Shown one piece after another: positions 7,145 through 14,192 of a DNA stretch of 14,192 bases. Position numbers and translations under genes: made by a program. Every line of letters starts with the position of its first letter. Positions within the stretch are counted from its first letter, which is position 1. A model generated the notes under the pieces. The model ran no database searches. It was not told the DNA's origin and saw only the letters and a list, made by a program, of their open reading frames with translations. The stretch is from Planctomycetota bacterium (GTDB taxonomy: Bacteria; Planctomycetota; GCA-002687715): the NCBI GenBank assembly GCA_013213915.1, contig JABSRK010000061.1:1-14192 (forward strand), given 5' to 3'.

Positions 7145-8478
7145 GCCGGCTATGCCACCTGGACAGACGCACCGTGTTGCGAGGCATGGGAACGGCCATC
7201 GCCCTGCCCCTGCTCGAGAGCATGGTGCCCGTGCGTGTCCTGGGTGGTGGCGGTGCACCGGCGCCCGTGCGGATGGCCGTCCTGTTCGCTCCCAACGGCA
7301 AGCACATGCCCCACTGGACCCCGGCCACTGAGGGGCCTCTGGACACTCTGCCGCAGATCATGCAGCCGTTGGAGTCGATGAAGTCCGAGATCCTCCCCGT
7401 GAGCGGCCTCGCGTTGTCCACCGAGGGTGCAGAGGTGTGCGGGGGCCATTCGTGCAGCGTCGGTCAGTTCCTGACCTGCGTTCTTCCCAAGCGAACGCTG
7501 GGCAAGGACATCCGTGCCGGCGTATCGGTCGATCAGGTCGCCGCCAAGGTGGTCGGCAAGCACACGCGGTTCCCCTCATTGGAGCTGGGTTGCGTCCCTA
7601 GTCTGTATGCCGGCGATTGCGATTCTGGCTACAGCTGCGTGTACACCACTCACATCGCCTGGCGCACCCCCGCGTCGCCGTTGCCCAAGGAGATCGATCC
7701 GCGGGCGCTCTTCGATCGTCTCGTCGGCACCGCGTCAGCGGGCGACGCTGCAGGTCGGGGGCAGCGGAAGCGCAAGGCGAAGAGCGTCCTCGATCTCGTC
7801 CTCGAGGATGCCCGTTCGCTGCACGGACGGCTGGGCACCGGTGATCGACAGAAGCTCGAGGAGTATCTCTACGCGATTCGCCAGATCGAGCGGCGCATCG
7901 AGGGTACGGAGGTAGATCGGGTTCCGGTATCGAGTGGGGTGGAGAAGCCCGTCGGCATCCCTCGCGATCGTGACGCACACATCCGCTTGATGATGGACAT
8001 GATCGTGCTCGCGTTCCAGATGGATGCGACCCGTGTGCTCACGTTCATGATCGGCAACGGGAGCGACAACCGGAGCTTCCCGAAGATCGGCATCTCCGAT
8101 GGGCACCACAACCTGTCCCACCACGTGGGCAGCAAGAAGAAGCAGGCCAAGCTCAGCAAGATCAACCGTCACTACATGACCCATCTTCTCTATCTCCTGG
8201 AGAAGCTCCGCGCTGTCGAGGAAGGTGAGGGGACGCTGCTCGACAACTCCATGATCCTGTACGGCTGTGCGTTCGGGGACGGCAACGCCCACGACCACAA
8301 GGATCTGCCGCTCATCGTCGCGGGCAGGGGAGGGGGCACGATCAAACCGGGTCGGCACCTTCGCTATGAGAAGGGCACGCCGCTGGCCAACCTCTACCTC
8401 AACATGCTGGATCGGGTGGGAGCTCCCACCGATAAGCTGGGGAACAGCACCGGCCGCCTGGCTGGCTGGGAGGGTTAG
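7141..8478 (+). CDS. Exported DUF1552 protein
   Basis: A complete 445-residue protein starting at a GTG within GTGA, so start and previous stop overlap by 4 bases. A strong AAAGGAG site lies 5 bases upstream. The N-terminus DRRTVLRGMGTAIALPLLES resembles a twin-arginine export signal. Family hallmarks are FAPNGKHMPHWTP (near residue 50), SVDQVAAKVVGKHTRFPSLE, THIAWRTPASPLPKEIDPRA, the central IGNGSDNRSFPKIGISDGHH and the C-terminal FGDGNAHDHKDLPLIVAGRG with repeated His and Asp, possibly a metal site. DUF1552 proteins are typically paired with DUF1592-family cytochromes, as here, and should work with them outside the cytoplasm; no reaction has been firmly assigned. The convergent dehydrogenase gene ends 14 bases beyond the stop, and no terminator hairpin is visible in the gap. 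Confidence 0.93.
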   Translation: MSRLCHLDRRTVLRGMGTAIALPLLESMVPVRVLGGGGAPAPVRMAVLFAPNGKHMPHWTPATEGPLDTLPQIMQPLESMKSEILPVSGLALSTEGAEVCGGHSCSVGQFLTCVLPKRTLGKDIRAGVSVDQVAAKVVGKHTRFPSLELGCVPSLYAGDCDSGYSCVYTTHIAWRTPASPLPKEIDPRALFDRLVGTASAGDAAGRGQRKRKAKSVLDLVLEDARSLHGRLGTGDRQKLEEYLYAIRQIERRIEGTEVDRVPVSSGVEKPVGIPRDRDAHIRLMMDMIVLAFQMDATRVLTFMIGNGSDNRSFPKIGISDGHHNLSHHVGSKKKQAKLSKINRHYMTHLLYLLEKLRAVEEGEGTLLDNSMILYGCAFGDGNAHDHKDLPLIVAGRGGGTIKPGRHLRYEKGTPLANLYLNMLDRVGAPTDKLGNSTGRLAGWEG

Positions 8479-8492
8479 CGCGTTCGCCCGGA

Positions 8493-10934
8493 TCAGCCTC
8501 TGAGCCGGTCGCCGTTCGGGTCGTACAGGGGCCCCTTCGCTACCTGCGCGACAACGCGTTCGCCGAACGACTCGATCTGCACTTCCTGGCCCGGGGCGGC
8601 GATGGCCACGGGGAGATAGGCCAGGGCGATGTTCTTGTTCACGGTGTAGCCAAAGCCCGCCGTGCGAATCCGTCCCACGGGTTCCCCGTTCGCGAACAGG
8701 GCCTCGCCCCCGTAAAGCACGCAGGCGTCCGGGTCGCTGATGAGCGTGCAGAGGCGCGACTCGGGACCGTGTTGCTTGATGTCCTTGACGGCGTCCCTGC
8801 CGATGAAGGCACCCTTGGCGAGGCGCACGGCGAAACCAAGACCCGCAGAGATGGGATCGTCCTTGGCTGTGATGTCGGAACCCCAGGCCAGGTAGCCCTT
8901 CTCCAGGCGCAAGGATTCGATGGCCTTGTAGCCAGCCGGTCGCAGTTCGAACGCGACCCCCGCGCCGAGGAGCGCGTCCCACACGGCGACGGCGTCGTCT
9001 GCGGCCGGATACAGCTCCCATCCCAGTTCGCCCACGTAGCTGACGCGGTTGGCAAGCACCGGGCGGCCGGCGACGTGGATGGTACGGCTGGAGAAGTAGG
9101 GGAGGGCGGCGTTGGAGACGTCATCGTCCGACACTTGGGCGAGGACATCGCGCGCGTTGGGTCCCCACAGGCTCAGTGCGGCGTACCGGCGGGTGACGTC
9201 CTCGATCACCACGTCGTCTCCTTCCTGGTGCAGGCGCAGCCAACCCATGTCCACCGAGAGGCTGGCGGTGCCAGTGACGATGCGGAACCGGTCGTCGTCG
9301 AGACGGGCGATGGTGACGTCACTCTGGATGCCGCCGCGTTCGTTGAGGAACTGGGTGTAGATCAGTCGCCCTGGCGCACGGTTCACGTCGTTGGCGGCGA
9401 TTCGCTGCAGGAAGGGCAGGGCGTCCTTGCCGCTGACGTCGATCTTCCCGAACGACGAGAGGTCGAACAGGGCCACTCGTTCCCGTGCAGCGCGGTGCTC
9501 TTCTCCCACCACGTCCCGGAACCCGGGGCGTCCCCATTGCCAGCGATCCCGTTGGTCGGCGCCGGCGCGACGCGCCGGCTGTCCCGGTTCGTAGTGGTTG
9601 ACCCGTTCGTAGCCGTCCTTCTCGCCAAAGACGGCGCCGTGCACCTGCACCCGTTCGTGGAGCGGGCTTTCGCGTAGCGGCCGTCCCCACTCCCACTCGT
9701 CGTGGGGGAACTTGTGGAAGTAGTAGTACTTGTAGGTTTCCCGGCCGCGCTCCGTGACGAAGGCGCGGTCTCGGTAGTGCTCACCGAAGCGACGGATGTC
9801 GAACGGTGTCATGTCGATGCTCGGTTCGCCGTGGACCATCCACTCGGCGAAGACGCGTCCGAGCCCGCCGCTCATGCCGAAGCCGTTCAGGGAGAGCCCG
9901 GCGGCGCCCCAGAAGCCGTGCACGTCGGGGGATGGCCCCACGCACGGGTAGCCGTCGGGGGTCATGGCGTCCGGGTGGTTGATCAGGTCGCCCACCTGGG
10001 CGTTTTCGAGCACGGGGATGCGTCGGACCGCACCTTCCAGGATCGACTCGAACTGGTCCCATTCCGGCGCCAGGGCTTGCTGGGTGTGCTCCCAGGGGAC
10101 GCCGTCCACCGACCACGGCATGGGGTCGAGCTCGAACCCGCCGATGAGCAGGCCGCGGACCTCCTCGCGCACGTAGATGAGATTGGCGCGATCGCGCAGC
10201 ACCGGGGTGTCCTTGGGGAACGGGTGATCGTTCATGGGCAGGGTGGTGAGGTGCTGGTGCATCACCGGCACCATGGGCATGACGATGCCCACCATCTCGG
10301 CGATGCGGGGTGCCCACATGCCGCACGCGCACACGACGTTCTCGCACTGGATGCGTCCGCGGTCGGTGACGACGCCGGTGACCGCGCGCTGGGGCGACAG
10401 CTCGATATCGGTGACGAGCGTCCCGGTCTCGATCGTCACGCCCATGGCTCGCGCTTTTTGCGCGAGCAGGGACGTCATGCCGTGGGGGTCGAGCCATCCG
10501 TCGTCGGGGAGGTAGATGGCGCCCTCCACGTCGTCGAGGGAGAGCGCCGGCCACATGCGGCCCGCCTCCTCCGGTGACAGGAGTTCGAGATCGAGGCCGA
10601 TCCCCTTGGCCTTGCTTACCGCTTGCTTCAGGGCGTTCAGCTGGGTCTTTCCGGACGCGACGCGCAGGCTGCCGGTCGGATGCCAGCCCGATGCGTCACC
10701 CGCCTCCTTCATGAAGTCCGCGTAGAGGCCGACGCTGTACAGGCGCATCTCCATGATCGAGAGGGACGTATGGAAGCCGGTCACCAGGCCCGCCGCGTGA
10801 CATGTGGAGCCGCTGGTGAGCAGGCCCTTCTCGAGCAAGACCACGTCTGTCATGCCCTCGAGGGCGAGGTGATAGGCAATGCTCAGGCCGGCGATGCCGC
10901 CGCCGATGATCACCGTCTGAGCCTGGTCACGCAT
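8493..10934 (-). CDS. Dimethylglycine/sarcosine dehydrogenase-like flavoprotein with GcvT domains
   Basis: A complete 813-residue cytoplasmic protein. Residues about 5-370 are a DAO-type FAD domain: GGGIAG (11-16), E35 at the end of the second strand, and STCHAAGLVTGFH, whose His46 matches the residue that binds FAD covalently in mammalian dimethylglycine dehydrogenase. An FAD-oxidoreductase central domain follows (about 370-425). Next is an aminomethyltransferase-like GcvT domain (about 430-700, with SDVTIARLDDDRFRIVTGTA, LWGPNARDVLA and SYVGELGWELY) and a GcvT C-terminal domain (about 715-805, ending in VAQVAKGPLYDPNG). By family it oxidises an N-methyl group of dimethylglycine or sarcosine and passes the one-carbon unit to tetrahydrofolate. 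The ATG overlaps the 3' end of the Rieske oxygenase gene by 8 bases, so the two are probably coupled in translation. Dimethylglycine, sarcosine or another N-methyl amino acid are all possible substrates; the sequence does not decide. Confidence 0.92.
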   Translation of the reverse strand: MRDQAQTVIIGGGIAGLSIAYHLALEGMTDVVLLEKGLLTSGSTCHAAGLVTGFHTSLSIMEMRLYSVGLYADFMKEAGDASGWHPTGSLRVASGKTQLNALKQAVSKAKGIGLDLELLSPEEAGRMWPALSLDDVEGAIYLPDDGWLDPHGMTSLLAQKARAMGVTIETGTLVTDIELSPQRAVTGVVTDRGRIQCENVVCACGMWAPRIAEMVGIVMPMVPVMHQHLTTLPMNDHPFPKDTPVLRDRANLIYVREEVRGLLIGGFELDPMPWSVDGVPWEHTQQALAPEWDQFESILEGAVRRIPVLENAQVGDLINHPDAMTPDGYPCVGPSPDVHGFWGAAGLSLNGFGMSGGLGRVFAEWMVHGEPSIDMTPFDIRRFGEHYRDRAFVTERGRETYKYYYFHKFPHDEWEWGRPLRESPLHERVQVHGAVFGEKDGYERVNHYEPGQPARRAGADQRDRWQWGRPGFRDVVGEEHRAARERVALFDLSSFGKIDVSGKDALPFLQRIAANDVNRAPGRLIYTQFLNERGGIQSDVTIARLDDDRFRIVTGTASLSVDMGWLRLHQEGDDVVIEDVTRRYAALSLWGPNARDVLAQVSDDDVSNAALPYFSSRTIHVAGRPVLANRVSYVGELGWELYPAADDAVAVWDALLGAGVAFELRPAGYKAIESLRLEKGYLAWGSDITAKDDPISAGLGFAVRLAKGAFIGRDAVKDIKQHGPESRLCTLISDPDACVLYGGEALFANGEPVGRIRTAGFGYTVNKNIALAYLPVAIAAPGQEVQIESFGERVVAQVAKGPLYDPNGDRLRG

Positions 10935-12171
10935 CCGTTAGCTTACTCAGGTACCAGCGCACGAACGCGTCCACGTTGAACTCCTTCTCCTTCGAGAACG
11001 GCCCCGGGATGTAGCCACTGGACTCCACCCCGCGCTGTACGCGACGGCAGAGTTCCCAGTCCTGTTCGGATGTGCACTGCCAGAACGGGAGCAGAGCCTC
11101 CAGTTCGTAGTCCTTCCCTTCCTCCGCGTCCCGATGCACGAACCAGCTCGCTCTCGCGCGGGTCCGTCGGGGTCCCGCCGGCGCGAGCCGGGTCGTGAAG
11201 GCGTGATCGCAACTGGCGTGACACCAGAAGTTGGGGAGCGTTCGCATCCGGGCCACGCCCACGTCCGGATCGTCGAACTCACCCATGAGCGGAGCGACCT
11301 GCCGGCCGTCGAGGCTCTCGGTGACAAAGCCCGGGACCAGGACCGTGCGGTTTGCGGAAAACCAGGTCCCGCGTTCGGGATCGGGGAATTGGGTCAGGCC
11401 GCTATCGGGGTGTGTCGCGGCCAGGGGAGAGTCGCCCCACTTTTCCTGACTCCGCTCGGTGGCCGTGGCGATGGATGCGCCGATTGCGCCGCTGGCCTCG
11501 TCACCGTCGTAATGGTCGTAATTTGCTTTGATGTACTCCGGGTGGTTCACATTGCAGTGGAAGCACTCCCGGTTGTTCTCCCAGACCACCTTCCAGTTCG
11601 CTTCGATCTCGTAGTCGATGTGCTTGGCGACCTTGGCGTGGGCGAGTTTCTGGACCCGGGCCATGGGCGCCATGAGGTCGAAGGCCGCGGTGAAGTCCGG
11701 CGGGTGGTCAGCGAGAGAGACGAAGAGGAGTCCCTCCGCGTCGCGCACGTGGACGGGGCTCAGACCGAGGGCTGCTTTGTCTATGTCGTGCATCCCGCGG
11801 CAGGTGATCAGGCTCCCATCCCGGGCGTAGGTCCACTGATGGTAGGGACAGACGAGGGACACCGCGTGTCCCGCGTCCTCCAGGCAGACCTGGGTCCCTC
11901 GGTGCCGGCAGACGTTGTGGAAGCCGCGCACCACGCCGTCGTCCCCCCGGATGACCACCACGGAGTCGGTGTCCACGTCGAAGCGCAGCCAATCACCAGG
12001 TTTGCGTACTTCGCACGACAGCCCGGCGAATAGCCAACCGCTTCGCCAGATCCGGTTCATGTCCTGTTGATGAACCGCCTCATCCCACTGGAAGGGGCCA
12101 GGCAGACCGTGGCCGGGTTGCCGTGAAGCGACCAACGTCCGCAACCGTTCCGCGCGATTATCCGGGCTCAC
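10927..12171 (-). CDS. Rieske non-haem iron oxygenase, glycine betaine/quaternary-amine monooxygenase type
   Basis: A complete 414-residue protein. The GTG start at 12171 lies inside GTGA shared with the transporter stop and has AAGGAA 6 bases upstream; the longer open frame further upstream reads through the transporter gene in the wrong frame. The Rieske [2Fe-2S] ligands are Cys88-x-His90 and Cys108-x2-His111. The mononuclear iron site is Glu202, His205 and His210 in NRECFHCNVNHPEY, with Asp371 (TSEQDW) as third ligand. The bridging Glu in place of the more common Asp, with E-x2-H-x4-H spacing, matches the quaternary-ammonium oxygenases (carnitine CntA, glycine betaine GbcA). The C-terminal pattern QRGVESSGYIPGPFS is also typical of them. 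The probable reaction is oxidative N-demethylation of glycine betaine to dimethylglycine with formaldehyde release, which fits the dehydrogenase encoded next. No ferredoxin reductase (GbcB-like) is in the window. Carnitine, choline or stachydrine are alternatives. Confidence 0.9.
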   Translation of the reverse strand: MSPDNRAERLRTLVASRQPGHGLPGPFQWDEAVHQQDMNRIWRSGWLFAGLSCEVRKPGDWLRFDVDTDSVVVIRGDDGVVRGFHNVCRHRGTQVCLEDAGHAVSLVCPYHQWTYARDGSLITCRGMHDIDKAALGLSPVHVRDAEGLLFVSLADHPPDFTAAFDLMAPMARVQKLAHAKVAKHIDYEIEANWKVVWENNRECFHCNVNHPEYIKANYDHYDGDEASGAIGASIATATERSQEKWGDSPLAATHPDSGLTQFPDPERGTWFSANRTVLVPGFVTESLDGRQVAPLMGEFDDPDVGVARMRTLPNFWCHASCDHAFTTRLAPAGPRRTRARASWFVHRDAEEGKDYELEALLPFWQCTSEQDWELCRRVQRGVESSGYIPGPFSKEKEFNVDAFVRWYLSKLTDA

Positions 12172-13448
12172 GACGGGTTCCTTACCTCGGGGCGGCACCG
12201 GAACCAGAAGTACACGCTCGCGACCACCAGCGCGACGATGCCCAGTCCGGACAGGTAGAGCGTGAAGTCCATGAAGAACTCCAGTCGGGTGGACTCGGAT
12301 TGCCCCAGGTCCTTGTAGAGCTGCATGCCGACGGACCCGGTGTAGCCAAGGGCGTCGGCCACGTAGATGGCGAACACCGCGGTACCGACGGTGCGGGTAG
12401 ACGCGATCATGCGGTCGAACACGACGGAGCCGAACGGCACGTACGCGAGGTAGATCCCGAGGCCCACCAGCACCATCCACCAGAAGCCGTCGATCATCCC
12501 GTGTTGGAACAACAGGGTGCTGGCGCCCATCAACGCAGTGCCCATGATGATGATGACGAGCGCACCGATCAGGCCCTTCCTGTTGTCCTTGATGAGGACG
12601 AGGGCGGCGAGCATCACGAGAACTCCCAGGGCGACGAACTTCTCGATGTCCGTGAAGATAGCCTTCTGCTCGCGGAGGCCGAGTTCGGAGAGCAGCTCCG
12701 GGCCGTAGTTGTCGCGGAAGTCGCGGGACGCCGTGAGGAAGAAGTAGAAGACGAAGAGAAGCGCGAGGCCGAAGGCGAACCTCGTCAGGAACGCGATGCG
12801 CTTGCCTCCCATGGGCTTCCGCTCGACCCTGGCCTCCACGTCCGCTTCGTCCGGGGGCGGGAGCTGGTTGAGGAGCCACACGGACACCAGGTACGGAGTG
12901 AGGAAGCATGCTCCGGTGGCGGCGGGCATCCACGATTCGCTCACCCCCATGTCCATCATCCAGCTCCCGATGTCCTTCACCACGGCGCTGGCGATGATGT
13001 AGGAGCAGCTGAGTCCCGCCAGCAGGAGTTCGGAGGTCCGACGCCCTTCCAGGTACCAGACCACCAGGCCCCAGACCATTCCCAGGGACAACCCGTTGAG
13101 GATCAGACCGAGGGCCTTCCAGCTACCCGGGGCGACGCCGACGATCATCAGCGCTCCCTCTGCCCACAGGATGAGCCCCACGAGCATGATCGCGCGACGC
13201 CCTGGCGTGATTTCCGAGCAGACCTTGATCCCGATGTACTTGGAGATCGCGTACCCGACGATCTGGCTGATGACGAGTCCGGTCTTCAGGTCGATTCCGA
13301 GGAGGCCGAACTTGCCATCAAAATCGGCGGCGGCGAACGGCTTGCGAAACGCGTACATGCAGAAGTACGCGCAGAACGACGCGAAGATGGCGTAGAACGC
13401 GAACAGTGGGCCCGAGGCGGTGATCAGCCGTTTTCGCAGGGGGTTCAT
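12168..13448 (-). CDS. DUF5690-type multi-pass membrane protein, probable MFS-like transporter
   Basis: 426 residues from the ATG at 13448 (MNPLRKRLITASGPLFAF). The open frame extends another 98 codons upstream, but that stretch has no membrane segment or recognisable sequence and I take it as non-coding. About 11-12 hydrophobic segments cover most of the length. Conserved features near the start are YAFRKPFAAADF, ISQIVGYAISKYIGIKV and LSLGMVWGLVVWYLEGRR. SESWMPAATG and ASRDFRDNYG occur later, with a polar loop around residues 210-230 (PPPDEADVEARVERKPMG). I recognise this pattern as DUF5690, a distant major-facilitator relative. It is the first gene of the operon with the quaternary-amine oxygenase and the dimethylglycine-type dehydrogenase, with a 4-base GTGA overlap to the oxygenase. 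Uptake of their substrate, a methylated amine, is therefore the likely job, by inference from context only. The ribosome-binding site is weak. Confidence 0.85.
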   Translation of the reverse strand: MNPLRKRLITASGPLFAFYAIFASFCAYFCMYAFRKPFAAADFDGKFGLLGIDLKTGLVISQIVGYAISKYIGIKVCSEITPGRRAIMLVGLILWAEGALMIVGVAPGSWKALGLILNGLSLGMVWGLVVWYLEGRRTSELLLAGLSCSYIIASAVVKDIGSWMMDMGVSESWMPAATGACFLTPYLVSVWLLNQLPPPDEADVEARVERKPMGGKRIAFLTRFAFGLALLFVFYFFLTASRDFRDNYGPELLSELGLREQKAIFTDIEKFVALGVLVMLAALVLIKDNRKGLIGALVIIIMGTALMGASTLLFQHGMIDGFWWMVLVGLGIYLAYVPFGSVVFDRMIASTRTVGTAVFAIYVADALGYTGSVGMQLYKDLGQSESTRLEFFMDFTLYLSGLGIVALVVASVYFWFRCRPEVRNPS

Positions 13449-13656
13449 CGACTTCGCCCGCTCATGGGCTGGGGAGTTCCTGAAAGCTGCAGCATGGTCG
13501 CCCACAGAGTAGGGAGCCGCGGACAGGAGGGCCAGAGACGGGTATTGAGGTCCCCACCCTTCCGATTCTCGCGCCGGGGGCCTCGTTGGGGCTACGATGG
13601 TGGGGTCCCGCCAACCCCTGGTGCGTTGGACGTCGATCCCCTCGGGAGCCCCCCCC
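13449..13656. other. Divergent intergenic region between the transporter and FG-GAP genes
   Basis: 208 GC-rich bases between divergent starts. The open frame on the minus strand across it is continuous with the transporter gene but carries no protein-like signal. I see no clear promoter hexamers, operator palindrome or riboswitch; only the GGGAG site at 13644-13648 for the FG-GAP gene is evident. Confidence 0.5.
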
Positions 13657-14192
13657 ATGAAGTTCGCAGTCCTGTTCCTGACCCTGATTCCGTCCCTCGT
13701 CGCGCAGACCACGTTCGGGGCGTCGCAGACGCTCACGACCACCGCTGATCGCGTGAGGAGCGTCTACGCGACGGACCTGGACGGCGACGGCGATGCGGAT
13801 GTGCTCTCCGCGTCCCGCGACGACGACAAGATCGCGTGGTACCAGAACCTGGGGGGCGGCAACTTCGGGCCCGAACAGACCATCGCCACCACCGCCGACG
13901 GTGCCCAGACCGTCTACGCCACCGACCTCGACGGTGATGGCGACGCCGACGTGCTCTCCGCGTCCTGGTACCAGGACAAGATCGCGTGGTACCAGAACCT
14001 GGGGGGCGGCAACTTCGGGGGCCAGCAGATCCTCACCACTGCCGCCAATGGCTGCCAGAGCGTCTACGCGACGGACCTGGACGGCGACGGCGATGCGGAT
14101 GTGCTCTCAGCGTCCGCCTGGGACGACAAGATTGCGTGGTACCGGAACCTGGGGGGCGGCAACTTCGCCTCACCGCAGATCATCACCACCAG
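13657..14192 (+). CDS. Secreted FG-GAP/VCBS repeat protein (partial, runs off right edge)
   Basis: The ATG at 13657 has GGGAG 8 bases upstream and opens a short signal peptide (MKFAVLFLTLIPSLVAQ, cleavage after about residue 17). From residue about 34 the protein is built of 50-residue repeats, each with YATDLDGDGDADVLSAS, then DKIAWYQNLGGGNF and a variable linker. The DLDGDGDAD core has the D-x-D-x-D-G spacing of a calcium-binding loop found in FG-GAP blades of integrin-like beta-propellers. Three repeats begin in the window (near 13759, 13909 and 14059), the third almost complete at the edge. Such proteins in planctomycetes are usually long, secreted and of unknown binding target; some end in a sorting or anchoring sequence, which would lie outside this window. 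It is divergent from the transporter operon, and nothing ties it to that operon functionally. Confidence 0.88.
   Translation, partial: MKFAVLFLTLIPSLVAQTTFGASQTLTTTADRVRSVYATDLDGDGDADVLSASRDDDKIAWYQNLGGGNFGPEQTIATTADGAQTVYATDLDGDGDADVLSASWYQDKIAWYQNLGGGNFGGQQILTTAANGCQSVYATDLDGDGDADVLSASAWDDKIAWYRNLGGGNFASPQIITT
13758..14192 (+). repeat. Tandem 150-base coding repeats (FG-GAP units)
   Basis: Exact 150-base spacing separates the GTCTACGC motifs that begin near 13759, 13909 and 14059. Units 1 and 3 are identical over 51 bases (13758-13808 and 14058-14108). Unit 2 differs from them at 9 of the corresponding 50 bases, all but one silent. In the second half of the unit, 1 and 2 instead share a long identical run (from GACAAGATCG to AACTTCGGG), while unit 3 has a few changes. 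The third unit is cut by the window edge. Confidence 0.9.

Noticed and set aside
8476..8495. Bidirectional terminator between the convergent DUF1552 and dehydrogenase genes
   Set aside because: The 14-base gap shows no hairpin with a T-run on either strand.
10927..12933. A 668-codon open frame on the minus strand that would give the Rieske oxygenase a 250-residue N-terminal extension
   Set aside because: Beyond 12171 the frame overlaps the DUF5690 transporter gene and gives Arg/Pro/His-rich text without family features. The GTG at 12171 has a good ribosome-binding site and gives a normal-length oxygenase.
12123..13748. Long plus-strand open frame opposite the transporter gene
   Set aside because: Typical antisense shadow in high-GC DNA: His/Asp/Glu/Arg-rich, low hydrophobicity, no recognisable domain, while the opposite strand encodes a clear membrane protein.
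13758..14192. Regularly spaced repeats considered as a CRISPR array
   Set aside because: The units are contiguous, 150 bases long and in frame, and encode FG-GAP motifs; there are no short direct repeats with unique spacers and no cas genes.

Overview
This is a high-GC window whose gene families point to a member of the Planctomycetota. It holds a DUF1080 (3-keto-disaccharide hydrolase-type) secreted protein, a large planctomycete-type cytochrome protein of DUF1587/1595/1592/1588/1585 architecture next to a DUF1552 protein, a NodB-like deacetylase joined to FG-GAP/VCBS repeats, and an FG-GAP repeat protein. The assignment rests on gene content only; no rRNA or tRNA is present.

Layout. Region A (1-2831, minus strand) is a secreted-protein operon read right to left: DUF1080 protein, a 197-base remnant of an SMP-30/gluconolactonase-like lipoprotein gene, then the deacetylase/FG-GAP gene, which runs off the left edge and has an apparent one-base frameshift in its signal peptide. 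Region B (3050-8478, plus strand) is a tight three-gene operon: a thioredoxin-like protein interrupted by one in-frame TGA, the SUMF1-cytochrome-DUF1592 fusion protein, and the DUF1552 protein (10-base gap, then a GTGA overlap). Region C (8493-13448, minus strand) is a second tight operon: a DUF5690-type membrane transporter, a Rieske oxygenase of the quaternary-ammonium clade, and a dimethylglycine/sarcosine dehydrogenase-like flavoprotein with GcvT domains (4- and 8-base overlaps). Region D (13657-14192, plus strand) is the start of a secreted protein made of 50-residue FG-GAP repeats.

The most interesting signal is in region B. The first gene carries a single TGA (3314-3316) inside the sequence Cys-Thr-TGA-Gly-Asn-Gly, where a thioredoxin-like active site would be expected. 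The reading frame and its coding character continue without any other stop for 357 codons after it. Fourteen bases after the TGA lies a hairpin (3331-3352) with apical loop GGUCU, the loop recognised by SelB in the Escherichia coli formate dehydrogenase SECIS. I read the gene as a 446-residue secreted selenoprotein with Sec at residue 89, not as a broken gene. It is the lead cistron of a DUF1592/DUF1552 pair, which suggests a periplasmic selenoprotein working with a c-type haem protein, possibly in haem-protein thiol maintenance or as a redox partner.

Region C looks like an uptake and demethylation module for glycine betaine or a related methylated amine: transporter, N-demethylating oxygenase, and a folate-linked dimethylglycine/sarcosine dehydrogenase. 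The oxygenase's reductase partner is not in the window. The only gaps above 200 bases are 2832-3049 and 13449-13656; both lie between divergent genes and carry no gene that I can see.
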